DNA from: Theodoxus fluviatilis
Lineage: Eukaryota; Mollusca; Gastropoda; Cycloneritida; Neritidae
Direction of reading: 5' to 3'
Length of the DNA stretch: 64,000 nt
NCBI GenBank assembly: GCA_034096865.1
Contig: JAWQFJ010028913.1
Location: 1-64,000 of the forward strand
Under the pieces are notes generated by a model. It ran no database searches, had not been told where the DNA came from, and saw nothing but the letters and a program-made list of their open reading frames with translations. The translations under genes and the position numbers were made by a program. Shown one piece after another: positions 28,001 to 41,078 of the stretch. How positions within the stretch are numbered: position 1 is the stretch's first letter; every line of letters begins with the position of its first letter.

Positions 28001-31000
28001 TTGTACATATCTGTATAAACTGTTTGTTTTGTTTTGTTTTTTCGTCTGTATGAATGTTGACTGAATGTCTGGTTTGTGTTGCTGTGTTGTTTTATATCAC
28101 CTGCTTTTCATCTTTGTTTCTCTTACCTTGATGTATATTACTTTCATATACATTCCTATTGTGTGTGTTGTTTTTTTTACTTCTATTTTCTTTTTCTTTT
28201 CTTTTCTTTTTTTTTTAGGCGCTTTGAGTCTCACTGTGTGGGAGTATTGCGCGGTATAAAAGTGATTTATTATTATTATTATTACCAAAGCCATTTTCGA
28301 TTATACTATCATATAGCTCTGTTGTGTGCACTTTTTCTTTTCCTCCTTGTTTTTGCTGATTGGCTGTTGAGAAATTTGGTGCTGTGGAAATGTTTGATCA
28401 AATACTTATTCACATTCACACTAGTCACAGTTTGCAAGAGAATCACTTTTTCTGAATGTCTCAATCTGATACAGAAAATGGATCAGTATCTAAATATGAT
28501 GCACAAGAATACAGTGGGTCCAATTTTTAGGTGACATATCAACAGAATACTACATGAAATTAGTCATGCCTCCTCACCAATCAGTTTGATATTTCACAAC
28601 GGATTTAGACAGGTGTGTTTGGTCAGGGTTGGGGGTTGGCGGGGTCAGGGAAGATCAAGAAGGGCTCACTTACCTGGCAATCATGTGAGTGTGAGTTGCA
28701 ATGGGAATCAGTGATGGAAGGTTGAGGGGTGTAGGTGGGGGGTGATGGGGTCAGGAATGGGGGTTGAGGGGTGGGGGTAAATAAGTTGAGGATGGGTTAG
28801 TTGAGGTGGGGTTGAGGGGTTTGATGTGAGGGGAAATGAGGGAGGAGAGGTAGGAGGGGAGTGAAGGAGGTAAAGATGTTGAATGTAATTTGCTCAAGCT
28901 TGGGTGTGAGTTCGGAGAGGTTGGCTGAGGTGAAATTAAGGGGGGAGGGGATGGGGGTGGGAGTGGGGGATGGAGGGTAAAAGAGGTGGGAGATGTAGAA
29001 TGTAATTTGGGTGCAAGTTGGGGAGGGGTTGGCTGAGGTGAGGTTAAGAGTGTTTTGGGGGGATGATGGAATTAGAGGAGGGGGATGTACTACCTAATTG
29101 GCTAATGCTTGGGTGTGACCTGGGTATGGAAATGGGGGACCATGGAGAAGGGGGGGTGGTGCAGCACATACCTGGTTGGGGCTGGGGTTGGGGCTGTCCG
29201 TGGCGGGCCAGGGTCGTGAGGGCGTTGATGGGGTCGACCCCCTGATGCTGCCCCACCATTCCCGGGGGAACTGTGCCAATGGGGTGGCCAGGCATGGCGC
29301 CTGCCATGGCCTGGGCCTTCTTGTCCCCCTTCTTGGCGTCTGCGGGGAGCAAGCCAGCATTAGGCAGGAAAGGGAAAGACTCTGACTACAAAGTCTCATC
29401 TCTGGCAAATGGTAAAAGCATTTGCCAAGCTGGGGAAGCATAAAATATGAGGAGTACAGTGGGTGTAGCACCAAGTTTTGTGAGGATGTTGATCAAACCA
29501 CACATTCAGGGAGGGAGAAGTCATTCTACGCTCATCTCAAATGTAGATGGATGGGTGGATGAAATAATGCATGAGTGGATGGATATATGAAAGAATAAGA
29601 ACAAATGAATAAATGAATGTTGCTCAATGACCAGCATGCAATGGTAGGGTCAATGAAAGCTTAGGGTCAATGAAAGCTTGTGTCAAAACAAGGTTATGTT
29701 TAATTTGCATATTTGTGTTCAAACAGGTCAAGTAATCTTCAAACAGAATTAAACTTTAAGTAAAACTGGTGTGTATTTTTCACTTGCAGGTCCTCCACAG
29801 GGGCATTAATGGCAAACATCAAGTAACATGATAGGGGTTAAAGCAAAAAATGAATGAACATGCTTTTGCTGAAGTTGACAGGTAGTTTAACATGAAAAAC
29901 AAACAGCAAAAGTGAAATTGGGAACAAGGCCCTATGGTGGTGGAACAGGTGAGAGTTTGAAGCCCTGGCACAAAACAAACTACAAACTTGAAACCCAAGG
30001 TTTTAACTCTGTTGCAAATTAATATCAATGTGCAAGCCAAGACATGTGTCAAATTAATAATAATAATTATGATAACAACAATAATAATGATAATAATTGT
30101 GGTACATGGTTAAAGTAACATCGGGGGGGGGGGGGGGGAGGGGGAAAAGGTCAGTAGGTCAGCCTGAACTTTCTTTTTAGAAGAGGCCTGACTGGGCATA
30201 AAGAAGCAAACTTTCTTTAGCTGAAACTGCTTTTTTTTTCTTTTTCAAATAACCTGAATAGTGGATTTCCTGTGTGCTCATGGGGCAGGGATGATAGAAC
30301 AATCAACAAGAAGGGCAAAGCCCATACGACTCACATGCTTGACCTTGACCTTTACATGACCGTGACCTTCGGGTGACCTTCAAGGTCAAGGTCAAACAAC
30401 TAAACCTAGCAATGACATACGCTAAGAACTGCTTTACACATTTTCCCTACCAAAACACATGTGACCTTGACCCAAGGTCAAGGTCATCCAAGGCCATGCA
30501 ACACAAAGCTGTTAATTCAAGACATAGGAAGCACAATGGTGCTTATTCAAGTTATTGGCACTTTCTACCATGAGATATGGTCACTTTTAATGGTTCACTA
30601 CCCCATTTTGGTCACATTTCATAAGCGTCAAAGTGACCTTGACCTTGATGATATGTGAACAAATGTGTCTCATGATGAAAGTATAACATGTGTACTACAA
30701 TGTTATGAAGTTTGGAAGAGTTATCTTCCACAGTTCAGGGTCAAGGTCACTTCAAAATATGTATACAATCCAACTTTAAAGAGCTCCTGTGACCTTGACC
30801 TTGAAGCAAGGTCAAGTCACTGTGTATGTTTTTGACGCCTTGTCATCCTACACCATCATGCCAAATTGGGTGTTGATAGACTTAATAGTCTCCGAGAAAA
30901 ATCCAACGTTAAAGTTTTTTACGGATTACAGGACGCCCGGACGCCCTGACGCTCGGACGGACGACACGGGTGACCTAGTATGAAAGTATAACATGTGTAC

Positions 31001-33824
31001 TACAATGTTATGAAGTTTGGAAGAGTTATCTTCCATAGTTCAGGGTCAAGGTCACTTCAAAATATGTATACAATCCAACTTTAAAGAGCTCCTGTGACCT
31101 TGACCTTGAAGCAAGGTCAATCAAACTGGTATCAAAAGATAGGGATTACTTTGCCCTATACACCATATATAGGTCAGGTATCCAATCTCAAAAACTTCAG
31201 AGAAAATTGGGAAAATGTGAAAAATGGCTGTTTTTTTATACAACATTTACGGCCCCTGCAACCCTGACCTAGAAGCAAGGTCAAGTCACTATGCATGTTT
31301 TTTGACGCCTTGTCATCATACACCATCATGCCAAATTGGGTGTTGATAGACTTAATAGTCTCCGAGAAAAATCCAACGTTAAAGGTTTTTACGGACGCCC
31401 GGACGCCCGGACTGACGACACGGGTGTGTACATAGACTCACTTTTGCTTCGCATGCGAGTAAAAAATTACATGAACTTTAAGCAATGTATAAAAACACCT
31501 CATGACTGGATTCCAGCACAATTTACTTAATAGTTATATCATACATACTCTGAACTTTGAAGCAGATCCATCAGGGCGTGAGGGCCATCCGAACATGAAA
31601 AATCACTAGGGCGCCAGAGCAAAACTCAATTCTCTATTTCCCTAGTCAGAGTATACAAAGCGCTAGGGAACTTCAGTAAAATAGAGGGAGTAGCTGGGAC
31701 TTTGCTTGCAGCCAGGAGCAGTGTATGAATGGCAGCAATGGATTCAGATTGGTGGCATGGGACATTCTACATGAACATGACAAACCAGTGTAAATATGAC
31801 AAATCAGTGTAAATATGACAAATCAGTGTAAATATGACAAACAAGTGTAAATATGGCAAACAAGTGTAAATATGACAAATCAGAGTAAATATGGCAAACA
31901 AGTGTAAATATGACAAACAAATGAACGTGATTCAAACATTGTTGAGAAGGTGCCTTGATGTTTAGTTAATAATAATAATACAGACTATTTCTAACGCACA
32001 TACCTTCCCTAATAGGCAAGCTCATGGCGTGTACAATGATAAAGTCTACACTCATACAAAGCATTCTAACACTCGCACACTGTACAATTGAAATAAAAAG
32101 AAAAATTAAATACAATACAATTAATTAAGTAGCAGGCAAAACACGAAACATAAAAGAGGCGCCTTCACTGCTCGTCAGGAAAGACTGACCGAAACAGGTG
32201 TGTCTTGAGGGAGGTTTTGAACTGGGACATGGAATTAGAGTGACGGACAGGGAAAGGTAGGCTATTCCATGTTACAGGGCCGATGTAGGAAAAAGCTCGC
32301 TTGCCTTGGGTTATCTTTTTGCGACGGGGGACATTTAACGTTTTGGTGTCTGCAGCTGAACGGTTATTTCTAGCGGGGGTGTAGACAGTGAGAATTTCTT
32401 TGAGTGCGTGTGGTAACAATGAGAAGCATGCAGCCAAAGAGTTTATGTCGCTCACAACTGAGAATTGTCAGAAGAGAAACAATTTCTGTGTTGGATACTC
32501 CTTGCTTCCCTTGACATAAACAAACCACACCGCATTGCCATGTCAGCATTTCCAACATGATGACAGAAGGTAACAACTCATCAATATCCAGGTTGCATAC
32601 AATGCAAGACATTAACACATTTAGATGGGCAGGCAAAACAAGTGACAGCCCAAGCTTTCTGAACTTAGTCTTCTGCACATAATACTCACTGACTGCATTT
32701 GCCTAGTACTTAGTGAGTGAGTGAGTGAACAGATCTGCACACAGCTGAGGAGGAGGATGACATTTAACTAACCTTCGCCTAGTATTTAGTGAGTGAGTGA
32801 GTGAACAGATCTGCACACAGCGAGGAGGAGGATGACATTTAACTGTAACCTTCACCTAGTATTTAGTGAGTGAGTGAGTGAACAGATCTGCACACAGCTG
32901 AGGAGGAGGATGACATTTAACTAACCTTCGCCTAGTATTTAGTGAGTGAGTGAGTGAACAGATCTGCACACAGCGAGGAGGAGGATGACATTTAACTGTA
33001 ACCTTCGCCTAGTATTTAGTGAGTGAGTGAGTGAACAGATCTGCACACAGCTGAGGAGAAGGATGACATTTAACTAACCTTCGCCTAGTATTTAGTGAGT
33101 GAGTGAGTGAACAGATCTGCACACAGCGAGGAGGAGGATGACATTTAACTGTAACCTTCGCCTAGTATTTAGTGAGTGAGTGAGTGAACAGATCTGCACA
33201 CAGCTGAGGAGAATGATGACATTTAACTGTAACCTTCTCCAGCAGTTTGGTGCACAAATACTTTTGGAAGCAAAAAGTGTCAGAATATCCACAGTAAAAG
33301 CCAAAATGATGTTAACATCGAGGGGGGAGAAATGTGAACAATACAAGCTTGGCTAAAATTACCTCTGCTTTTACTGCCAAACGGGCCACACAAATACATT
33401 TAAAAACAGGAAAGAAAGAAAGAATGGAGGACAAAATAGGTAATCATATGGTGGGAAGTTAGAAGGAAGGAAGGAAAACCCCTGAATTTCAGGTCACAAT
33501 ATCTGGGAGGCACATGATAAGATTAAGAGTTTTCCCAAGGCTATTCTGGAGCTATTATGAATCTTTGCAATATATGACTACCCATCTCTGCCCATGCAGC
33601 CATTACCAAACACAAAAAGTTCATATCATTCATTTAGAATTCAAATGTCCAATTCACACCCATCTCCACAGATCTCACCCTATCTTTCATGACTGGGACT
33701 CAAACAAGTGTGCCTCAAAGCTGAAAGTGCAAGGCTCTTGCACAATCTCTACTCTTTTCTCTCACACCATCTCCATTTCATATAAAGTTCAGTGTTTTAT
33801 CCTACATTTTCTTCATTTCTTGGG

Positions 33825-33855
<31 letters not shown>

Positions 33856-34788
33856 AGGGAGACAGTCCCATGCTAAATGCTGAGCAACAGCAAATGACAC
33901 TTGCCTACTCTTCTTCCTTGGTAAAGCATCCAAGTTCCATACGGAGAGAAAATAATAATTTGCTACAAGCACAGTTCAATATCAACATTTGCATGTTTCC
34001 CACTATCATTCATCAACGACAAGGGTGAAAACTTACTGAAATCCTTCACGTGCAGGATGAGTCGAGCAATCAAAGCAAGGTACTCCTCCTGAAATGAGAA
34101 GGCAGAGTATGTGGGAGTTCCAGTGTGAGAAAATTTCTACATATACAGAGAGTTTGTGTTGATAATGAGCACAAGCTGGTGCTATTATTACTCATCGCAG
34201 CTGCCGCCCCTTGCATATCACATGTCACTTCATGTGCAAATGCAGTGCAGTTGTTGTATCTGACGGCCTTGAGTTAGAAATCCTCTGTGTGTGTGTGTGT
34301 GTATGTGTGTATGCATGTACTCAGACAGTGGTGGAGTAGCATATGAGTGGCATACTTTCTTGGTCTTTGTATCCCCTTGGTTTGTTGTGTTAATCAGACC
34401 ATGATGAAAATTGAAAATTTACATTTAGGCCATGTTGATGTGGTTTTTCCTATGGGGTACCCTTACATTTGCATTAGGCCAACCCCCCAAAAATGATGAA
34501 TTAATGGATTAATTGAAATTTTAAAAACTAATAAATATGAATAAAAATTGAGGTGACAGTAGCATGGCAACCAACCCCCCCCCCACCCCTACCCCCAAAA
34601 AAAACAGTCAGTAAGTCTGCCTGAGCTTTAAAAACATTTTCTTTTTAGAAGAGACCAGATTGAACATAAATCAAAATGTCATTTTCACTCAAAACACTAT
34701 TTCTTAATACTTTAAGTTAAATAGTGGGTTCTCTGAGTACCCATAGGGCAGGGAAGAGAAGACAGCGTAGTTAATTGTTTATTGTCTC

Positions 34789-34819
<31 letters not shown>

Positions 34820-37800
34820 AAAAAATGATCCCATAAATGTTTGGGGTCGGCAGAAAAAAAGGATATTGGGTTACCATAACCACAAATTCTTTTTCTCTCT
34901 CCTTAGAGTTCCTGATACAACCTGAGCAGGTCTTCCGTTGTACTGCATGCAAATTGTAAGTACTACTCTAATGCAAACATAAATATTTTCCTCAGAAAAA
35001 ATATTTGATATATGAGCAATTCTAAAAAGGTGGCAATGGCGCATGGTTGTCCAGTAGAGTGTAAATAACACAAAAACTACAAACTTTTTATGATGTTACA
35101 TTTATATCATATTGTAGAGAAAAGATTAAAGATATACATATAATAAATCTGTTCCGATTGTTGCTTTTGTGTGTGAATGGTCCGCATGTATTTAAAGAGA
35201 AACGTGAAAAACAGCCATTACCAAACGTGACATTTTTCACCAAGAGGAAAAGGATTCCGTTTTCTCTTGAACCCCACATTTGTTTTCTAACATCTGGTGG
35301 TTTTTAGACAAGAAAATAGTTAATGCTCAACTGCCAGCAACTAGAACTGAATGTTACCAACCTATTCTGATTTTATTTGGCTTCAAAATCCGCGTTTGCC
35401 TCGTCATGGCGTCGTGTCATTGCAGACGAATTTTTCAGTGTACGATAAGATCAACTATTTTCGGCGTGGTTTATTGGATTTTGGATCCAGGATTGGTGTA
35501 AAGTTATCGATAATATCGTCATAATTCTCAGAAAATTAATCAATGCGTTTTTTAAGGAGTTGTAGGATGTGAAAGTTTAGCATCAAATTTCCGTCATAAT
35601 GTGCCGAATCAACAAAAGCGAAAAAAGATGAATTTTCTTCGAAACTTTTCTGTTCCCGATCCATAATTTCGTTCTAACACATATATGCCAGAAGTGCTGA
35701 CCGAGCAACACGAGGTAAAATGGAGCGCAAACGAAGAGGTAAGAGTTTTTGTATTTGTGTCATCATAAATTGTGGACGAGTGCCGAGGCAACAAAGTACT
35801 AACCAGGAAGCCAAAATGCACAGATTTGAAAGCTTAGTTTCAGCATCTTCCTTCCAAAGAACGCCACATGTTTGGTATCGCATCGAAGCTTCATTTCCCG
35901 GCTTTACGTTGCAACTGTTTCCGGTACCGAAGAATAATTACCGAAGGCACACGAGATAGAAATCAGAGGCCATTGCAAACCAATGGAAAGCTTCGAAATA
36001 ACGGCCTGTCTGTCAGCTAGGCTCTGATTGGCCGCTTGTGTGCGTGATCACAGCGTGTCACGGCGGAAGTGGCTGGCGGAAACGGCCGAACCGTACTTCG
36101 ACTGGCGGAAGTGGTGGTCGGAAACGGCCGAACCGTACTTCGACTGCTTCCGACCTGAACGTCGGCCGCCGAAGCAAACATCGGTTTCCTGTGTTGACTT
36201 GTCACTGATGACACAAAATTGATTTCTTGAATTAAATTGCTGCAAAACGGCAATTTTAAGCTGTACCTTTGCTACAGTGAATAAATGTTGTCATTTTTAG
36301 TACACAAACAGTAGTTGGTGTCTGTATTGCTTGTTTTTTGTAATTACTGAGAAAGTGTACAAACGGATATGTTGACTAGTCACCAATGACATTACAAATG
36401 CTTTATAATTACCAAATTCAATTGTTTTTTTAATATAATTGTTTTACAGGATGTTATTGCATTAGGAATGACATCTAATATAGTAAGAATAGTTAGTGTG
36501 ACATTTTTGGTAATAACAGATATTTGTGGTTTTTTTATGACATGAATGACTAGTCAACATTCACCTTTTTCCACTTTAACGCTCACATACACACACACAA
36601 AATAGCAAACTATCTTTTTATTCATAATTTATGATAAAATACAGTTTGTTCTAACATTATATGCTGATTTCAGTCAAATCTGATGATTTTTACTAATTAG
36701 GTCTAATGTCACACTTTTCTTGCCACCTTTTTAGAATTGCTCATATGCTAACATTTACATTAATGACTAGTTTCTATCTACTAAGGAGTCAGTCAAGATG
36801 ACCAGGACAAGCCTATATGTGTACGAATAACCACATGCAATAACTATGCCCAGCCTATGACTGTTATTGTTAACCCTCTGGACGCCATTAATTTTTCACG
36901 GATTTTACTCCCTGCAGCCAGTTATTTTCTGGACGTGCCCCAAAACCGAGACCCCTCTTCTGTTTAAAAATATACAATTATTTTATTATTTGCTATAGAG
37001 GCAAACTTTTTGGAGGAAAGATGGAAAATTGAATGCTCTCTCTGATAGACACACTGAAATTTATGTCCATGCAATACAATATGATTTAAAAATAAACTGA
37101 GACAACACAAATTAAAAAAAGTGTCGAGTGACAGGCTGCCACTTACTCACTCGAGAATAAATTCCCGCATAGCTTCCTTTCTTCACCCTCACTTGACCAG
37201 CGTAGCGATTCGTTTTGTCGATCATCAAGTCAACGACTTTATTAGTTGAAATAGAGATAAAAAGCATCCGATTTAGATACCTCATCGGGCACATGTTGAG
37301 GAGAGTCCATGCGCGAATTTAGAAGTTACCGATCGAGGTAGACACGTTGTTGCGCGATTTCAATTGCGCACGCTGGCTCAGAAATGATTGAGTTTGATTC
37401 TGATGAAGAGCGAATCTTTGAAATATTGTTCGATTCTGAATCGGAAGAAGAATTCCATGGCTTCACAGAGGAAGATTTGGTTGAGTTTGCCACAGCAACC
37501 AAGAGTGGTCACACGCAGACGGAATCTTAGACTGCGCTGGTTCAACTTCGATTTTGTCATCGGAGTCACTGTCTGCGGCAAACTCGACCAAATCTTCCTC
37601 TGTGAAGCCATGGAATTCTTCTTCCGAATCGAACAATATTTCGAAGATTCGCTCTTCATCAGGATCGAGCTGAGTCATTTCTGGGCCAGCGTGCGCGATC
37701 GAAATCGAGCGGCAGCGTGTCTACCTCGATCAGTAACTTAAAAATTCGATCTAAATTCGCGCACGTGCAGTGAAACAATATGGCGACTATTATTATGAAA

Positions 37801-39223
37801 GCGAGGCTCTTCTGTGCAGTCTCCATGCGTAGAGAGCTCTCACAATCCCAAGATTCATAGCAAACAGCGCCAGATTCAAACATGCCTATCAGTTTGTCGA
37901 CTATAACCGCCGACGGCTGTGAGGGGAGGTAACTACTTCGGCGGTTATGACCGCCGACGGTGCGCAGAAAATGTCGCCATTGCAATTTACACCCCGTTGT
38001 CTAGCTGAGTATTCAAGGGGGACAAAACTCATGGACATATTGGTGTTCGAGATAATTCTCTTTACCATAGGATCTGACCATTGATCAGGCAGATCCTCCT
38101 GTCAACTAAATTAGGTATTTTTGAGTACAGGTCATCTGACAGCCATCCCATGTTTCAATCCTCAAGATGGATGGATGGATGGATGGATGGATGGATGGAT
38201 GGATGGATGGATGGATGGATGGATGGATGGATGGATGGATGGATGGATGCATGGATGGATGGATGGATGCATGGATGGATGAATGGATGGATGGATGGAT
38301 GGATGAATGGATGGATGGATGGATGGATGGATGGATGGATGGATGGATGGATGGATGGATGGATGGATGGATGGATGTATGGATGGATGGATGGATGAAT
38401 GGATGGATGGATGGAGTTAGTTCTACAGCCAGTCAGCCTTTGTAGGCTATGCAAGGCCATTAATCACAAACATCACTAGAATAATTCTACGTGCAATTCA
38501 AGTCATGATGACCCTATGTATTCCCCTCTTACGAAACATGTACTAGGGAGACACAAGGGGTCTATTCTGTTAACTCATATGATCCTGTACCACCCATTAC
38601 CGCCCACCCTGCTCAATCCTGTACCACCCATTACCGCCCACCCTGCTCAATCCTGTACCACCCATTACTGTCCACCCTGCTCAATCCTGTACCACCCATT
38701 ACCGCCCACCCTGCTCAATCCTGTACCACCCATAGCTGCCCACCCCAAGTGGCTGTTACTTGACTGATTCTTTTTACAAATTGCATAATCCTTACAGGAC
38801 TGGGGAATGAAATGTGTGAATGACTTACAGGACCTTAAGAGTTAATCCCCAACCCACAGATAGATTAATCCTCAAGGCAAAAAGTGTTATCTTTATATAT
38901 TATGATCAGCTGTTATAGATGGATACAGGTGACAGAACAAAGCATAGGTGTGCAGTACTCATTGCATCACACATAAAAGTTTTTTAAATCTTGAATCTGA
39001 AGGTTTATGACTACATTGTTAACTTAGAGTTTTAGCCTAGAGTGTATGGATTCCTGACAGATGTTTATCAATATGTGACTGCATGAGAAACAAGGCTGAT
39101 GTTGGCAAAACAGTTACTGAGCAATGCTGAGAAAAGTCTTTAGTTTTCTCAGTCATGTACATGTATTTGCTTTCCTCAGCTATACATTAACACAAAAAAA
39201 TTTATAATTTTTTTAATGAACTT

Positions 39224-39312
<89 letters not shown>

Positions 39313-40992
39313 CATGAAAGAATAAATAATACTGTGGTTGACAATGTTTTCATTTTGTCATTTTCCCAACTTACAATTTTGTTGCTCAAGCAGTCACAAG
39401 TCTACATTTATGCATTTCAAAACTTCATGATTGACTGCATCATCACATTAAGCATAAAATCAAATCCATACTTCCACTGAATACCAGTGTAATATTATAA
39501 GCGGTGCAAAATCAAGCACAAGTTTGTGTTAAATGGGAGTCATGTTCTTTGAACCTCAAAGAATGAAAATCACTCATCCATCTCAGTGTGAAAGACAGAA
39601 TATACCAAAGGAAAATTTTGTTTTGTCGGTAAAGCTATCCAACTGCAGTGTTAAGATTATTCTGAATCTGAGCAATTCAGTTTTCTTGATGATGCCAAGG
39701 TCCATTGCTTCCTCACTAATGACAAGGTCCCTGTTTATACTGCTAGTGCTGCCTATATACCACACATAGTTGGACAGATGGATGGACAGATGGATAGACA
39801 GATGGATACTGACAGTAGGACACGTGAAAGAGGAATCCTTACCACCAACCAGCCACAAATTTTTTTTGAGTGTCTCAGCAAAAAGGAGGCGAAAATTAAT
39901 TTGCAGGGGAAAACTGTCAATAAGCTCTAAAAATGTCAACTTGGGACTTGTTAATAAATCTTAACACTTCGACTTCATCACTAATAATAATATACATGTA
40001 TTTGACTGCGTGAGACAACAAGGCTGAATGAAAAAAAATGACACAATATTATTCATTCATTCATACATGTACATATTTTTAAAAAATGCTCATTGAGAAA
40101 ATCTTTACTTTCTTTTTACAGCAAAGTAGAGCTCAGAAAAATCTTCATATGTTGTACTTGTAGGGTGCTGATGACTTCACTCCGCACTTTCTCAATAAGT
40201 GGTTTTCCTACAAGTTTCCGCCTTGTTGCTCACACATGGTCACACAGTCTTGACATTATATTAAAATCACATTAAGTTTTAGCACAGAAATGTAGTTAAA
40301 TTGAGTAATATTGGGAAAGGGATGCTCAATGATTATCAATAATTACTTTGTCCTCTGAATTTTAGCTTTCGACTCAACCCAACTCAATCCCTTACATTCA
40401 ACTTCAATGCATGCAAGAGGCTCATGCATACTTTCATGGAATATGTACTAGACTAGATTTTGTTTGTTTGGTTTGTGATTTATTTGTTTTATCTCACAAG
40501 GAAAAAAATATACAACAAAAAAGAAAGGGAAAAAAAAGAGGAAAAAAGAAAAGAAAATAGCATCAGTAGAACTGCCTAATTTTTTTAAAAGAGGCAATAT
40601 TGAACATAAATCAAAACTTCTCTTTTGCTGGTAACCTTTTAAAAATTACTTCAATAGTGGATTCCCTCTAGTGTGTAAAGGGCAGGAATGATGGGCCAGC
40701 ACACAGTTTGTGTAAAGGGCAGGAATGATGGGCCAGCACACAGTTTGTGTAAAGGGCAGGAAAGATGGGCCAGCACACAGTTTGTGTAAAGGGCAGGAAT
40801 GATGGGCCAGCACACAGTTTGTGTAAAGGGCAGGAAAGATGGACCAGCACACAGTTTGTGTAAAGGGCAGGAAAGATGGGCCAGCACACAGTTTGCTGTT
40901 TGTCATTGATTTCTTTCCTCTCTTTTTTTTTGCATGATAAAAAGACAAAGTTGTGGTTTGCAGAAAAAGTAGGGTTACTGTTATCATACCAT

Positions 40993-41078
<86 letters not shown>

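Noticed and set aside
32701..33237. CRISPR-like array
   Set aside because: Units are contiguous tandem repeats without unique spacers, in an animal intron.
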